A model generated the notes under the pieces. The model ran no database searches and was not told the origin of the DNA. It saw nothing but the letters and a program-made list of their open reading frames with translations. This document shows positions 1 through 10,059 of a stretch of 64,000 nt of DNA, piece by piece (position 1 is the stretch's first letter; every line of letters begins with the position of its first letter). The DNA lies in the NCBI GenBank assembly GCA_947561585.1, contig CANNZV010002613.1:26832-90831 (forward strand), read 5' to 3'. This DNA comes from Caprella mutica (taxonomy: Eukaryota; Arthropoda; Malacostraca; Amphipoda; Caprellidae). The position numbers and the translations under genes are program-made.

Positions 1-269
1 TTCACTATTTATGTTAAAAAAGGTAGACGAACACAATGATATTTTTAGAAAAATTGTATCGCTAGTAGTTTTAGAGATATATCAATTCAAATTTGGGTTC
101 GTTTTTTTTCATCCACCCTGTATATATCAATCTGTAAAAGAAAACCATTTGCTTGTTATTGCTTTAAAAGTGAAAACTAATAGCTAGCTATTTCAATTAG
201 GGCTATCAATCAACAAAATCTCTTAATTAATATTTTTAGACCACTTCTAATTTAATCTCTACTTTTCAG
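1..269. other. non-coding, probable intron of LRR-like gene
   Basis: No coding signal is visible. A short CACCCTGTATA motif near 114 resembles the end of a mariner-type TIR element. The stretch ends in a pyrimidine-rich tract and CAG acceptor directly before the exon at 270, so it is most simply intron. Confidence 0.5.
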
Positions 270-496
270 AACATAAAAATTGACGAGGATGAAATGAATG
301 TCATTGCTAAATGTCACAAACTGGAGACGCTAAGTGGGTGTTTTTGTGCTGTGCCCCAGCTGAGGAGACTGCCCAAGACTATAAAGAACTTGAGCGTTGA
401 ACTTCTAGTGAGAGGGGAAGCATGTCTTGTAAAGCACATAAAGCACCTTAAGGACCTGGAGAAGCTTTCATTCTATAAGATTCATTGTTTCGAATT
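270..496 (+). CDS. LRR-like protein, exon A
   Basis: This is the first visible exon of a multi-exon gene whose 5' end lies upstream of the window. It is bounded by a TTTTCAG acceptor and a GTGAGT donor and reads in phase 0 to leave phase 2. The peptide has leucine spacing typical of irregular leucine-rich repeats (LETLSG, LRRLPKTIKNLSV, LKDLEKLSF). Exons at 1638, 2094, 2276, 11189 and 11459 join to it with matching phases (2, 0, 0, 2, 1) and continue the LRR pattern, ending in a stop at 11500-11502. The family (for example F-box/LRR-like) cannot be named because the N-terminus is missing. LRR folds normally bind other proteins; no specific role can be inferred. Confidence 0.65.
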
Positions 497-571
497 GTGA
501 GTAGCTAGCTATCATGAATTGAAATGATCAATTTAAAAATGACTGATGAAACATTACTAGAATCTAAAACT

Positions 572-1463
572 GTGTATTAACTCGGATAGTCTGTATTAAC
601 TCAGATAGTCTGTATTAACTCAGGTAGTCTGTATTGACTCAGATAGTCTGTATTAACTCATATAGTCTGTATTGACTCAGATAGTCTGTATTGACTCTGA
701 TAGTCTGTATTAACTCAGATAGTCTGTATTAACTCAGATAGTCTGTATTGACTCAGATAGTCTGTATTAACTCATATAGTCTGTATTGACTCAGATAGTC
801 TGTATTAACTCAGATAGTCTGTATTGACTCAGATAGTCTGTATTGACTCGGATAGTCTGTATTAACTCGGATAGTCTGTATTAACTCGGATAGTCTGTAT
901 TGACTCGGATAGTTTGTATCAACTTGTATAGTCTGTATTAACTTGTATAGTCTGTATTAACTTGTATAGTCTGTTTTAACTCGTATAGTCTGTATCAACT
1001 TGTATAGTCTGTTTTAACTCGTATAGTCTGTATTAACTTGTATAGTCTGTATTAACTTGTATAGTCTGTTTTAACTCGTATAGTCTGTATTAACTTGTAT
1101 AGTCTGTATTAACTTGTATAGTCTGTATTAACTTGTATAGTCTGTATTAACTTGTATAGTCTGTATTAACTTGTATAGTCTGTTTTAACTCGTATAGTCT
1201 GTATTAACTTGTATAGTCTGTTTTAACTCGTTTAGTCTGTATTAACTTGTATAGTCTGTTTTAACTCGTATAGTCTGTATTAACTTGTATAGTCTGTATT
1301 AACTTGTATAGTCTGTATTAACTTGTATAGTCTGTATTAACTTGTATAGTCTGTATTAACTTGTATAGTCTGTTTTAACTCGTTTAGTCTGTATTAACTT
1401 GTATAGTCTGTATTAACTCGTATAGTCTGTATTAACTTGTGTAGTTTGTATTGCATTAAGTAG
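572..1463. repeat. 19-bp minisatellite in LRR gene intron
   Basis: About 47 tandem copies of a 19-bp unit (AGTCTGTATTAACTCAGAT and variants). The array has two halves: the left carries CTCAGAT/CTCGGAT variants and the right carries CTTGTAT/CTCGTAT variants. It lies in the intron between exons at 270 and 1638. Confidence 0.95.
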
Positions 1464-1637
1464 TCCATACCATTAGCAATTAAAATAAATTAGTTCATTT
1501 CAAATCTACTGTTAATTATCACAGATACCTAACACAAAAATGCTTAGGTAGCTACTCCCTGATGTAAAAAACTAACAAGCTAAACTATTTACGTTCATGG
1601 TTTTTATTTTCTGTTTAATATTCCACTTCCACTGCAG

Positions 1638-1779
1638 TTATGACTTTGATGAAGAATGGGAAAGCTTAAGCTCCAGACAGATAGAATGTCTTGCGAAGAA
1701 TCAAAGAAATCTGAAGTACCTTAGATGTGGTACAACGGAACACGAAGATGTGGACTACTCTGTACTCACTGGTTTAAAG
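1638..1779 (+). CDS. LRR-like protein, exon B
   Basis: Exon between an ACTGCAG acceptor and a GTAAGT donor, entered in phase 2 and left in phase 0. The peptide contains WESLSS, IECLAKNQRNLKYLRC and YSVLTGLK, matching LRR-like leucine spacing. The donor is followed by two tandem copies of itself. Confidence 0.65.
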
Positions 1780-1888
1780 GTAAGTGTGACTGGAGACTGG
1801 TTGTAGTCACTAGTTTAAAGGTAAGTGTGACTGGAGACTGGTTGTAGTCACTAGTTTAAAGGTAAGTGTGACTGGAGACTGGTTGCAG
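1763..1888 (+). repeat. tandem triplication of a splice donor (41-bp unit)
   Basis: The exon B/intron junction (TTTAAAG|GTAAGTGTG) occurs three times, with donors at 1780, 1821 and 1862, exactly 41 bp apart. The unit includes exon-end and intron-start sequence. Because 41 is not a multiple of 3, and the read-through meets a stop at 1804, only the first donor keeps the frame. Confidence 0.9.
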
Positions 1889-2093
1889 TCACCAAACTGG
1901 AAGAAACTTCGCTATCATATATGGCCGTAAGTTACAAGCGCTGTAAAATTCAAAGTTTATTTCTATAATTTTATTGTAATAGTATGATATTCTTCAGACT
2001 TTAACCACTACATTTCATCTTCCACTTGGTTCCAATTAATAATCACAATATATCTACTTGACGTCTTGTAAAACTCCCCTTGTTTCATTGCAG

Positions 2094-2177
2094 CATCTAC
2101 GTCTGGTTGGGGCCTGTCCTTTGAGTCTCTTCGAGAAACTTCCTCCAAAGTTGGAAGTTTTGTTACTCAGACCATTA
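2094..2177 (+). CDS. LRR-like protein, exon C
   Basis: An 84-nt phase 0-0 exon with TTGCAG acceptor and GTGAGT donor. The peptide (HLRLVGACPLSLFEKL, PPKLEVLLL) is a single leucine-rich repeat-sized unit of 28 residues, the usual size of one LRR. Confidence 0.65.
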
Positions 2178-2275
2178 GTGAGTACTCGAGATGATTATAA
2201 TAATTCTTTTTCCATGTAACCATTTATTGTCCCCTCACTTTAACAATAGATTTACCTTGTAACTTCTTTTCTCAG

Positions 2276-2469
2276 GAGCATATATCACTGCAATCTGTAG
2301 ATTTATCATCGAAGTTGCCAACTACTGTCCATAGTTTTTTTGTGGAATCAGACTACCTTAATCTAGAGAGTCTCCTCACTCTAAAAAACGTGACGTCAGT
2401 TACTAAACTGATGTTATTTATGTATGACTCCTACTACGGTGATGAAACTTATCTACACTGGCTGGAAAG
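2276..2469 (+). CDS. LRR-like protein, exon D
   Basis: Exon with TTTTCTCAG acceptor and GTAAGT donor, phase 0 in and 2 out. The peptide has LQSVDLSSKLPTTV, LNLESLLTL and VTKLMLF, again LRR-like. The following intron runs to 11188 and carries a nest of transposable elements. Confidence 0.65.
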
Positions 2470-3466
2470 GTAAGTTATTCTTCTATTCAATGTCTTAGGT
2501 GATAGGTATTGAAGATACAATGGAGAGTAGCTTTTTGTATTGAAATGATGTCAGGAAGCTTAGAAATCCTTAACACAATTTTCATCCAAATTATGCTAGC
2601 GAGTAGCTACTATTGAATGGACATTCTTAAAGTCGTGATGTAGCTTCTGAATTTCATCAAGTAGGTACTTGATTGAGAGCTATAAACTTCTTATTCAGAT
2701 TGTGAGATAAAAAGGAGAGGTAAAGGGCTGTTAAAAAAATTAAAATCATATAAATTATTTTTTATATTGCTATAAAAAAAATCTACATTTTAATTAAACT
2801 TGAAGTCTATTTTTTATTCACTTATAAATACCATATTTGTATGAATTCAAAGTTACGTGTGGGTCACCCTGTATAATAATCATTATTTAACTTTAATTTC
2901 AATTGGTATTCATGATAGAAGTTGACTATTATTATTATATTTTCTTTTCGAACGTGTCCGAAAATGTTGAGCGTACCAATAACTTGAAACTTAGTGCCTT
3001 TCTTAGAGAAATATTTCACAAAGCATAAAATTTCACAATAGTTATAGAAATCTATGTATCTATTGCAAGTTAAGCTGTGGTTGGATTTTAAAACCTTTAA
3101 TAAATTCACTACTTTTAACTTTCATCACAGTCACAAAAACTGAAACACTGTTTATTAATAGGCTTATATAGTACCCTAACTCTAAAACAAATTTTCTTCC
3201 ATTATAACTCATAGAAAATGAGATATGTATTCAAGGAGTAACAGTCAAACTGAGTCGTGATTTGGTAATTAAGTGGGGAATGCCTGTATTTTCTTCAAAA
3301 TGTATGCGCGTTTAAACTTTCTCTGGGGTTCAACTTGCTGCTCCAGGAATGTTTCTCTTGCTTGAACCCTTGAAGGTCCCCTCCAAGCAAATCTTTTAAT
3401 TTTAGTCAGTGAGGCAAATAGTAATGTTTCTTCATCAGTTTGCTGCAAACTCCATGAATTTATAGC

Positions 3467-3717
3467 ATATATTTACTTCCTACATTTCGTCATTTCCCTA
3501 TTAGGTTTCACCTCTCTAATTATTATAAGAAAGCCATTAATTAATGTCATAGTTTCTCTCAGAGACTAGATCTGTGTAACTGGCGGACAATCCAGCCAAT
3601 TAGAAGCTAAAAATTTGCTCAGCCAGTCAGCCGTCCGCCAACCAGCCATCTCAGCAAGTCAGTCAGCCACTCAGCTCTACATAAGTAGCTGCACTAGCTA
3701 TTCTCATCAGATCTTTG
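3467..3717 (+). repeat. DIRS left inverted terminal repeat
   Basis: The reverse complement of this stretch recurs at 9448-9719, including the distinctive CAGCCAGTCAGCCGTCCGCC / GGCGGACGGCTGACTGGCTG block. The outermost about 40 bp (from ATATATTTACTTCC) differ from the right end but are matched by the first half of the internal complementary region. Confidence 0.9.
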
Positions 3718-3749
3718 TCCGCCTCCGGCGGATAAACACCTCTCACCTT

Positions 3750-4217
3750 CCTCTCCTAAAAGATGCATTAGCACACAAAAAGATGCCTAAGCACAAAAAA
3801 GATGCCTTGCACACAAAAGATGCTTTAGCACATTAACAAAAGATGCAATAGCACATAGTCATTGAATGACTCGGCACAAAAAAAAAAAAAAAAAAAAACC
3901 TGGTACGGTTCAAAGAGGCTCTCTAGCACAATGAAAAGATACCTATAACCTGGCACGGTTTTAAGATTGCTATATAGCACATCATAAAGATGCCCAAACC
4001 CTAGCACGGTTACAAGATGCTTGAAACCCAGTATGGTTATGAGATGCTGCCTGGCTAAGCCTCAGCAAAAAAAAAAAAAAAAAAAAAAAAACTGGCACAA
4101 GTTAAAAGATGCTTTCTAGCACAGTCAAGATATGCCTTTAAACCTGACACAGATATAAGATGCAATACAGCACATTGAAAAGATGTCTCCCTTGAAAAGA
4201 TAACTCTGTTCCAAAAG

Positions 4218-4253
<36 letters not shown>

Positions 4254-4340
4254 AGAGTAATAACTAGAGAAATTGTCATTTCCCATATACCAATAATGCG
4301 ATGTATTTCGTTTCTTAATCACCTTTATATGTTACAGATC
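3750..4340 (+). repeat. DIRS leader with degenerate AAGATGC...AGCAC repeats and poly-A tracts
   Basis: Between the left repeat and the gag ORF lies a series of roughly 20-35 bp degenerate units containing AAGATGC followed by TAGCAC or GGCACGGTT, interspersed with three A runs (near 3879, 4070 and 4220). It contains no credible ORF; small antisense ORFs here are products of the A runs. A leader or packaging role is only a guess. Confidence 0.7.
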
Positions 4341-4365
4341 ACTTATATATAAATCAATATTCACA

Positions 4366-6273
4366 ATGAGTGATAAATGTTCAAAGTGTACGGAGTATCA
4401 CTCCTGTTTACAACACTCTAACTGCATCAATCATGAAAAACGCCTGTTGGTAAGAGACTGCACTCAATGCAAAGAGCTCTTCACTAAAGCTGAACAGGGA
4501 GACAGAACTGATGTCAAGAACCTGATTTCGTGGCTCAGATCTATCAAAACTATTCGTCAACAACGAGGTAAATCCTCTAGCGAGGCTTGGGAGTTCTGGC
4601 AAGATCAGGATGAAGCTAACCTCTACACTCCTCTTCTAGAACGCTTGGGGCTGAAGAAGCCCCAGAGCCGTGACAGTAGCGCCGATGGCGTCAATCCTGT
4701 CTTTCATGATGATAATAACAACCAGGGGTCTATTCTACATCTGCTTCATACGATGAATTCTCGGTTCCAAAAATTTGAATCGAAATTAGATTCTCTTGAA
4801 AAGAAACACGATCGGTTGGAAATGAATGTCACCAATAAGAATCATCACGCGGTTCCAAATACCGCATTCATCACAGAGGATGAGGCACATGCTGGACGAC
4901 CAGATTCTGAGGATTTGTTCCTAGATTCTGAGGATGATTATATACCTGATGCTCAGGGATCACCCAGTCTGCATTCTCGAGAAACCTCGCCCCCAGTTCC
5001 TTCTGAGGCTTCCATTGGTATGGCTAGCACTCCTAATACACTTCGAGAGACTTACTTAATGCCAGAAGATGCAATAGTAATCGGCGTCTCAACTATTGAA
5101 TGGAAGGATCATATTTTCACTGAAGAGGACATAGTTATTGTCCAGAAACCTGGCCCTAACGAACCCTTGTCCTTCAAAGTTCAAAAATCAGCTCGTATGT
5201 CGGAGCATCTGATTGAACTAATCACGGCAGCTAATAATATGCCGTCAAGTCCCCCCTCCCATGCTCAGACCTTTTCGAATGCATTTAAACTTCTGGACAG
5301 CAAACTGTCTAACGTAACCGGTTGGCATGGTCCAAATGCCAAAGAGTCATCCGTAAGGGTTGACAAGTTCGCAATGTCGGAAGACATAGAGCTTCTGTCT
5401 AGAGACGTTCTAAGTCTAAAGAGACAACAGAACAAACCAAGGGGAGGCAAACTGGAACTCTTAAATGAGTCTGATTATGCGAAGTATTTCCAAGGTCCTA
5501 AGCTTAAAAATGACCACAATTCAGAGGGTCTCCATTTGGGAAATAGACTAGGATACTTGCGCACGGCAGATATCGAGAAGGAATTCTCACTCCGCCACAC
5601 GGCCTGGTCAGCCTGCAAATTAGTTGAGACACTAGAAGTTGCTCAAGCTGCCTTGAGTTTGATTCCTCAAATGTCTATTGTACATTCCGTACAGGACAGA
5701 GATGAAAAAATATCTAATGTCAACAACTTCATTGGCTATTCCAAACAAATAGCACATCAGTTAGCACTGTCCCTGTCAAGAGAGGCTTTGACACATAAAG
5801 CCTCTATGAGATACGATACTGTTGCCAAAGTACAGCCTCCAATAATCAAGGAGAAGCTCCTAAAATCCTCACTACTCCAAGATTCTCTTTTTGGGAGGGA
5901 AGAGTTTTCTTCTGCGGACTCGATGGCTTCACAAGCTGTACACTTCCATGGACAGCACCCAAGTTACAGGTCTCATAATAAGAGACCAATAGTAAAGCCC
6001 TATGACCCTTCTGAGAGGAAGAGGTCAAGACCTCAGTTGCCATTAGCTCAAGGGAGGCGACCCTCCTCTCGTAGTGAAGCTGGCCATGGTCAACAAAATA
6101 ACTCGAATCAGTCAGAAAGAGTTAAGAGTTCAAAGAACCCTTATGTGGTTTCTTACATTAACACTAAGCCATCAGAAGCATCAACTTCTGATACACAGAA
6201 ATTTCACATCCCTAAGAGAGGCACAGTATCAGGACAACTCAACAAAAACCCTTACAAAAAGTCAAATATCTGA
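4366..6273 (+). CDS. DIRS ORF1, gag-like protein
   Basis: A 635-codon ORF with its ATG at 4366. The N-terminus has a cysteine/histidine cluster (CSKCTEYHSC...HSNC...C..C near residues 5-37) that could bind zinc. Residues about 120-155 form a charged heptad-like region (FQKFESKLDSLEKKHDRLE) consistent with a coiled coil. The middle is acidic and the C-terminal third is basic and Ser/Pro/Gln-rich, consistent with nucleic-acid binding. Position and size match the gag-like ORF1 of DIRS elements. No sequence-level homologue is recognised beyond that. It overlaps the RT ORF by about 190 nt in another frame. Confidence 0.8.
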   Translation: MSDKCSKCTEYHSCLQHSNCINHEKRLLVRDCTQCKELFTKAEQGDRTDVKNLISWLRSIKTIRQQRGKSSSEAWEFWQDQDEANLYTPLLERLGLKKPQSRDSSADGVNPVFHDDNNNQGSILHLLHTMNSRFQKFESKLDSLEKKHDRLEMNVTNKNHHAVPNTAFITEDEAHAGRPDSEDLFLDSEDDYIPDAQGSPSLHSRETSPPVPSEASIGMASTPNTLRETYLMPEDAIVIGVSTIEWKDHIFTEEDIVIVQKPGPNEPLSFKVQKSARMSEHLIELITAANNMPSSPPSHAQTFSNAFKLLDSKLSNVTGWHGPNAKESSVRVDKFAMSEDIELLSRDVLSLKRQQNKPRGGKLELLNESDYAKYFQGPKLKNDHNSEGLHLGNRLGYLRTADIEKEFSLRHTAWSACKLVETLEVAQAALSLIPQMSIVHSVQDRDEKISNVNNFIGYSKQIAHQLALSLSREALTHKASMRYDTVAKVQPPIIKEKLLKSSLLQDSLFGREEFSSADSMASQAVHFHGQHPSYRSHNKRPIVKPYDPSERKRSRPQLPLAQGRRPSSRSEAGHGQQNNSNQSERVKSSKNPYVVSYINTKPSEASTSDTQKFHIPKRGTVSGQLNKNPYKKSNI

Positions 6274-8098
6274 CTCACCGGGAGCCCGCCTTCAATCCTT
6301 TCAAAAAGGATGGCGGGGAGCTCCAAAGTACATACGAAATGTTATTCTCAGAGGATATCATTGGAAATGGCTAGAGACTCCACCTCTGTCATTCCCAACT
6401 TCTCAAAAGGCGTCCACTACTCTAGTAAAAGAGGTGAACGATCTTCTTTCAAAAAGCGCTATTTATTCTGTCCCAACTCAGCTTTGTTTCCAAAGCAGAG
6501 TATTCTTAGTCCCGAAGAAGCACGGCAATTATCGAGTTGTCATAGACCTATCCCACTTGAACCAGTTTATCGAAAACTCAAGATTCAAGATGACAAATCA
6601 AGTCGTTGCAGCAAACTTACTGCAAAGAGGGGCATGGGCAACAACTTTGGACATACAGGACGCATACCTGCACGTACCAATACGACCATCCCTTCACAAA
6701 TACCTGGCCTTCATGCTAAACGATCAGCTTTACTTTTTCAAGGCTCTGCCCTTCGGACTGTCGACAGCTCCAAGGATATTCACCATGATCATGAAATGGC
6801 CCTTACAGTTGCTGCATCTGAAAAACATACAGTTGCTAGCATATCTAGACGACCTGTTAATTTGGGCTCCTACGGAAACGCAAACACTCTGTGCGACCAA
6901 TTCCGTAATGAAGACATTACAGGAATTAGGATTCCTGTTAAACTTAACAAAATCAATGATAATTCCCTCTCAACACTTTGTGTGGTTGGGAATATCATTC
7001 TCCACTCCAGAGATGATGTGGGCCATCCCTATGGAAAAACAGCTATCCATGCAAAAAGAGGCCATCAATCTCATCACCTCAAGGAAAGCGAGCAGGAGAA
7101 TTTGGGAGAGTCTGATCGGCCAAGCATCATTCTTCTCCCAAGTGGTGAAACCACTCAGACTAATCTTCTACCCCTTGGCAAAACCACAGGAGTTGGGGCC
7201 AACAGTTTGCAGGGACAAAATGAGGGAAATTCCCCCTCATCTATTGCAAGCACTTATCCCATGGACAAACTTGGAGGTACTGTCTCAAACTTATCCATTG
7301 AAAATGCCGGAGCCAACACTCACCCTTTGGACAGACGCGTCCCTAGAGGGATGGGGCTGCTTAACTTCAGACAACCAAGTGGCCCAGGGTCACTGGTCAA
7401 TAGAAGAGAAAGAATGGAGCATCAATCGCCTAGAATTGCTGGCAATTCTGGAAGCAATAAAGGTGTTGCAATTAAGCAACGAGCATCTACTCGTATACAC
7501 GGACAACGAAACTGCTCGATTCTCCATAAACAAGATGGGAAGCCGCAACAGTCGGATACACCTTCTTATTACTCTGTTAATGGAGTTGGCGGAACGCCAC
7601 AAGTTAACATTGGTAGCAGCCAGAATAAATTCCAAAGAGAATATAGTAGCGGATCACCTCAGTCGATCCACAGTGCAACCAACAGAATGGGAATTATCCA
7701 TAAACACATTCAACATGATTCAAGAATGGCACGGGAAGCTCATGATAGACATGATGGCAACCCCGTTGAACTCCAAGCTTCCAAACTTCATTTGTCCTTT
7801 CGAGCACCCCCTGGCAATAGGGACGGATGCTCTATCAATAGACTGGAGCCACTTCCAGGAAATTTACATATTCCCTCCCGTCAATCTGATTCCGAAACTG
7901 ATCCCATTTCTAACGAAGTACAAAGGGAGGGGCGTGATCATAGTCCCGTGGCGCCCCACGGCACCATGGTTTCCTACAATATGGTCAAAAGCAGTAGATC
8001 ATCTACACTTGCACAAAAGCGTCTCTCAAATGGTCTCAGGGAAAGAAATATCAGGAGACTACAGATTTTACGGAAGGTGGACCGCCTTCAGTTTTTGA
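6086..8098 (+). CDS. DIRS ORF2, reverse transcriptase / RNase H
   Basis: The frame is open from before 6086; the first ATG gives 670 codons. RT motifs appear in order: FLVPKKHGNYRVVIDLSHLN near residue 140, LDIQDAYLHVPI, a LPFGLSTAPRIF block, and the catalytic YLDD at about 253-256. RNase H follows: WTDAS (Asp about 417), NRLELLAI (Glu), YTDNE (Asp about 473) and VADHLS (Asp about 522). The C-terminal stretch (IDMMATPLN..LP.F, DALSIDW, FPPVNLIPKLIPFL, IIVPWRP) matches the region after RNase H found in DIRS elements, sometimes described as methyltransferase-like. All catalytic acidic residues are present. Expression from an overlapping frame would need re-initiation, frameshifting or separate transcripts. 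Confidence 0.93.
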   Translation: MVNKITRISQKELRVQRTLMWFLTLTLSHQKHQLLIHRNFTSLREAQYQDNSTKTLTKSQISDSPGARLQSFQKGWRGAPKYIRNVILRGYHWKWLETPPLSFPTSQKASTTLVKEVNDLLSKSAIYSVPTQLCFQSRVFLVPKKHGNYRVVIDLSHLNQFIENSRFKMTNQVVAANLLQRGAWATTLDIQDAYLHVPIRPSLHKYLAFMLNDQLYFFKALPFGLSTAPRIFTMIMKWPLQLLHLKNIQLLAYLDDLLIWAPTETQTLCATNSVMKTLQELGFLLNLTKSMIIPSQHFVWLGISFSTPEMMWAIPMEKQLSMQKEAINLITSRKASRRIWESLIGQASFFSQVVKPLRLIFYPLAKPQELGPTVCRDKMREIPPHLLQALIPWTNLEVLSQTYPLKMPEPTLTLWTDASLEGWGCLTSDNQVAQGHWSIEEKEWSINRLELLAILEAIKVLQLSNEHLLVYTDNETARFSINKMGSRNSRIHLLITLLMELAERHKLTLVAARINSKENIVADHLSRSTVQPTEWELSINTFNMIQEWHGKLMIDMMATPLNSKLPNFICPFEHPLAIGTDALSIDWSHFQEIYIFPPVNLIPKLIPFLTKYKGRGVIIVPWRPTAPWFPTIWSKAVDHLHLHKSVSQMVSGKEISGDYRFYGRWTAFSF

Positions 8099-9051
8099 AA
8101 CGAATATGGTCTATTAAATACGATAAAGTTACTTCTGAGCAGCTTTCTCTTTCCTTCCGTAAATCGTCTTCAAACCAATATCAGTCTGTTTGGCGATGCT
8201 TCCAAAATTGGCTGCCCCCTGTGGTTAAGGTCCTGACTAAAGCTCACATCCTTAGATTCTTAATATGGCTACACAAGAAAAAGAAGCTCTCTTCCAAAAC
8301 TGTGCTAAGTTACAGAGGAGCCTTATCCCTACCTCTGAAAATGGGGTTCGGGATAAACACAAAGGATAAGGACTTCAACTTACTGGCAAGGGCTCAGTTC
8401 TTAAATCGACCAGCTCCTAAAAAGAAAATACCAAGTTGGTCCTTGAACCATGCTCTCGAATTTTTCAAACTACCTCGCTTCAATAACAACAGAGCATCTG
8501 CTAAAGACCTCTTTCTGAAATGTCTTTTTCTTACGGCAATTGCGTCGGGTAACAGAGCTTCTGAATTGTCTGCTTGTGTGAGGGGAGGCATAGTTCAGTC
8601 TGGTAATACTCTAACTATTCCAGTTAAGGACAAGTTCTTGTATAAGAACCAGAGAGCAAACTCCTCACCCAATATCATCTCCTTTCCGAGCCTTCCTCGA
8701 CAAGAGTTATGTCCAGTGGCATGCTTACTGAAGTACACCAAGATGACTGAGAAATTGCCTCATAATAATTACCTGTTTATCCATCCTGCGTCAAATAAAC
8801 CACTAAAATCTGGGAGAATTTCATATTGGCTACTACAAGCTCTTAAATTAGCTACTCCTAATTTCAAAGGAACAGCGCATGAAGTCAGGGGTCAGGCATA
8901 CAGTGCTGCTTGGTCAAGAGGCGTCCCTATGGAACGGATACTCAAAGAAGGGTTCTGGCTGACCCCAAACGTGTTCATTGACAATTATCTGAACTCTATT
9001 GATTCTCTTATCACGCCTTTCATTGGCGGTAGACACTTAATTAAACCCTAA
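7966..9051 (+). CDS. DIRS ORF3, tyrosine recombinase
   Basis: This is the likely recombinase part of a frame open from 6310 to 9051; the ATG at 7966 gives 361 aa and overlaps the RT ORF by 133 nt. The catalytic set is complete: Arg about 197 in GNRASELS, His about 305 and Arg about 308 in AHEVRG, Trp about 331 (H/W position) and the nucleophile Tyr about 341 in IDNYL. A SAM-like N-terminal core-binding half (SNQYQSVWRCFQNWL...ILRFLIWL) precedes it. The enzyme is expected to integrate the circular cDNA of the element by site-specific-type recombination, which explains the missing target duplication. Confidence 0.92.
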   Translation: MVSYNMVKSSRSSTLAQKRLSNGLRERNIRRLQILRKVDRLQFLKRIWSIKYDKVTSEQLSLSFRKSSSNQYQSVWRCFQNWLPPVVKVLTKAHILRFLIWLHKKKKLSSKTVLSYRGALSLPLKMGFGINTKDKDFNLLARAQFLNRPAPKKKIPSWSLNHALEFFKLPRFNNNRASAKDLFLKCLFLTAIASGNRASELSACVRGGIVQSGNTLTIPVKDKFLYKNQRANSSPNIISFPSLPRQELCPVACLLKYTKMTEKLPHNNYLFIHPASNKPLKSGRISYWLLQALKLATPNFKGTAHEVRGQAYSAAWSRGVPMERILKEGFWLTPNVFIDNYLNSIDSLITPFIGGRHLIKP

Positions 9052-9296
9052 ATCTGTTTAGTAGATATGTGTTTGGTCATTACTAGATTATTAGTAACGA
9101 ATCATTATTATTTCTTGTATTTGTGCCACTAGCAACTAAACATTAGTTACTGATCCACAGTTATCTTTTTGTTGTTCTGAATTATGTGATTCACTGTTAT
9201 TCTATGTTGGTTTCTCTGAATATATGAGAGCCTTGATCTGTGTGTCCATATCCCTTTCCTCCACCGTAGCTATACCTGCGGCGTAATTGGTACTTC

Positions 9297-9402
9297 GAAA
9301 CCTAATAGGGAAATGACGAAATGTAGGAAGTAAATATATTAGATTGACGCAGGAAAGCGTCATATTTGCTTCCTTAAATGAGTCATTTCCCTATTGGTAC
9401 CT
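9297..9402 (-). repeat. DIRS internal complementary region
   Basis: The first half (GAAACCTAATAGGGAAATGA...TATA) is the reverse complement of the left outer end at 3467-3510. The second half (TTAGATTGACGCAGG...CCCTATT) is the reverse complement of the right outer end at 9661-9719. The two halves meet at a shared TAT/ATA. In the accepted DIRS model this segment templates completion and circularisation of the cDNA. Confidence 0.92.
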
Positions 9403-9447
9403 CCTCCTCCCCAAAAGGATATATATTTCTTATCAGTAGGCGTTCCA

Positions 9448-9719
9448 AAGATCTGATGAGAATAGCTAGTGCAGCTACTTATGTAGAGCTGAGTGGCTGA
9501 CTGACTTGCTGAGATGGCTGGTTGGCGGACGGCTGACTGGCTGAGCAAATTTTTAGCTTCTAATTGGCTGGATTGTCCGCCAGTTACACAGATCTAGTCT
9601 CTGAGAGAAACTATGACATTAATTAATGGCTTTCTTATAATAATTAGAGAGGTGAAACCTAATAGGGAAATGACTCATTTAAGGAAGCAAATATGACGCT
9701 TTCCTGCGTCAATCTAATA
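9448..9719 (-). repeat. DIRS right inverted terminal repeat
   Basis: Reverse complement of 3467-3717 over about 230 bp, starting at CAAAGATCTGATGAG. The outer about 55 bp (AAGGAAGCAAATATGACGC...) differ from the left repeat and are matched by the internal complementary region. Confidence 0.9.
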
Positions 9720-10059
9720 TTTTTAATTCTAACTACTTTTTAAGATTTTTTTAATCAAAACTCTAGTAGTCTACAATCTACACTAACCATTTTTCTTCCG
9801 ACTTGCTAATTTTCAGTCTGAAGAAAAAGAATGTGTACACAGTTTGTCTGGAATGTCAACTATGTAGGTATACTCAATCCATTATTCATATTCGTGTAAA
9901 GTTTTCGTTTGAATAATTGGAAAAAATCATAGAAATATTTATTTACAACTAGAAATAATTAATATCTTAAGCGAAGGCTGAAAACTAATTGTTTGTTTAT
10001 AAAATTCATATTTAATATCAAAACAAAGTGTGTAACTCAGGCAGTCAGGTTACTTTTTA

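Larger units (their letters stand above)
3467..9719 (+). mobile_element. complete DIRS-type tyrosine-recombinase retrotransposon
   Basis: The element has inverted terminal repeats, three overlapping ORFs (gag-like, RT/RNase H, tyrosine recombinase) and an internal complementary region at about 9297-9402 that joins the reverse complements of both outer ends. This is the diagnostic DIRS architecture. No integrase, protease or LTR is present and no target-site duplication is seen, as expected for integration by a tyrosine recombinase. All three ORFs are uninterrupted, so the copy may be autonomous. It inserted inside the AGGTCC-family TIR element; the empty site can be read in the sister copy at 61633-62217. 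Confidence 0.93.

Noticed and set aside
4055..4322. Minus-strand ORFs with long Phe runs
   Set aside because: Created by A tracts in the DIRS leader.
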